Source: Candidatus Helarchaeota archaeon (GTDB taxonomy: Archaea > Asgardarchaeota > Lokiarchaeia > Helarchaeales > HEL-GB-A). Taken from it: DNA of 6,080 nucleotides. The notes under the pieces were generated by a model that ran no database searches, was not told where the DNA came from, and was given only the letters and a program-made list of their open reading frames with translations. This document shows positions 5,882-6,080 of the stretch, one piece after another. The stretch spans positions 1-6,080 of the forward strand of contig JABXJU010000239.1 in the NCBI GenBank assembly GCA_013375405.1, in the 5' to 3' direction. The translations under genes were made by a program, and so were the position numbers. The stretch's first letter is position 1. The number at the start of each line of letters is the position of its first letter.

Positions 5882-5929
5882 CTTTTCACACTTTGAATTT
5901 TTGATTATCCTTTTCACACTTTGAATTTT
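5882..5929. repeat. perfect 20-bp direct repeat, period 28 bp
   Basis: The 20-mer CTTTTCACACTTTGAATTTT occurs at 5882-5901 and again without mismatch at 5910-5929, separated by TGATTATC. Two copies only, so not a CRISPR array. It lies 77 to 125 bases before the ATG at 6007, a plausible place for tandem regulator sites of that gene. Confidence 0.75.
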
Positions 5930-5994
5930 CTGCATTAAACGTAGAGAAGGTTTTTTTTACAATTTCAAACTTCTGTTATTTTTGAAAGTTAGTC

Positions 5995-6000
5995 GAAGGA
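5995..6000 (+). promoter_or_regulatory. Shine-Dalgarno-like GAAGGA before the ATG at 6007
   Basis: The motif ends six bases before the ATG at 6007. It supports that start over the overlapping ATG at 6000, whose first base is the last base of the motif. The match to the archaeal anti-Shine-Dalgarno sequence is partial. Confidence 0.35.
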
Positions 6001-6006
6001 TGAAAA

Positions 6007-6080
6007 ATGGAAATTTGGTTTATAATATTCTGGTTAGTAATTGGTCTTTTTTTTGGTATTGGGTCTGGTATAACCGGGCT
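6007..6080 (+). CDS. start of a membrane protein (24 codons visible, runs off right edge)
   Basis: From the ATG at 6007 the frame is open to the window edge and encodes MEIWFIIFWLVIGLFFGIGS followed by GITG, a hydrophobic helix with glycines and small residues spaced as in helix-packing segments of transporters. A GAAGGA motif (5995-6000) lies six bases before the ATG and fits a ribosome-binding site. An overlapping ATG at 6000 opens another frame, but its product is less coherent and the motif would overlap its start. The pattern GxxxGxGSGxTG recalls the first helix of TauE/SafE-type permeases, but 24 residues are too few to name a family. It is probably a separate unit from the large gene. 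Confidence 0.55.
   Translation, partial: MEIWFIIFWLVIGLFFGIGSGITG

Larger units (their letters stand above)
5600..6006. other. intergenic region after the large gene
   Basis: I see no gene in these 407 bases. They hold the T8 tract, a hairpin with a long loop (5698-5739), an AT-rich interrupted palindrome (5804-5824), a perfect 20-bp direct repeat (5882-5929) and another T8 run (5951-5958), followed by the start of the next gene. The length leaves room for an undetected small RNA, but no known family is recognisable. Confidence 0.55.

Noticed and set aside
5882..5929. A mini CRISPR array
   Set aside because: Only two 20-bp copies with an 8-base spacer, too short for CRISPR, and no cas gene is visible.

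Overview
The window looks like archaeal chromosome, most likely from an Asgard archaeon. The main reason is the single complete gene. It encodes a very large, heavily N-glycosylatable, single-pass membrane protein whose cytoplasmic tail carries a longin-like alpha/beta domain of the kind that is abundant in Asgard genomes. AT-rich TATA-like elements, oligo-T tracts after genes and N-X-S/T sequons also fit an archaeon. The lineage within Asgard cannot be fixed from this stretch.

Layout, left to right. (1) Positions 1-243 hold the start of a minus-strand gene that runs off the left edge; its 81 visible residues are not recognised. (2) Positions 244-796 are a 550-base divergent intergenic region. 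Its left two thirds are GC-rich (up to about 60% in 420-540) and carry three perfect palindromes of 12, 16 and 12 bp within 84 bases, then a 74-base stretch closed by a 7-bp stem that may be a structured RNA or may be chance. Its right third is AT-rich and forms the promoter of the large gene. (3) The large gene ends at 5599 and most probably starts at the ATG at 812 (1595 aa); an ATG at 797 is the alternative. It reads as signal sequence, two tandem copies of a beta-rich domain of about 200 aa, further beta-rich sequence, about six Ig-like modules, one transmembrane helix, a basic stop-transfer segment, a longin-like domain and a helical C-terminal tail. A T8 tract lies 22 bases after the stop. 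(4) Positions 5600-6006 are intergenic, with a long-loop hairpin, an AT-rich interrupted palindrome and a perfect 20-bp direct repeat (28-bp period). (5) From 6007 to the right edge runs the start of another plus-strand gene, a very hydrophobic N-terminus of a membrane protein.

The large gene appears to stand alone: its left neighbour is divergent and 400 bases of intergenic DNA with an oligo-T tract follow it. The most interesting biology is its topology, a big glycosylated adhesin- or sensor-like ectodomain joined through one membrane helix to a cytoplasmic domain of a fold that in eukaryotes organises GTPases and vesicle traffic. A signalling or membrane-organising role is inferred, not shown.
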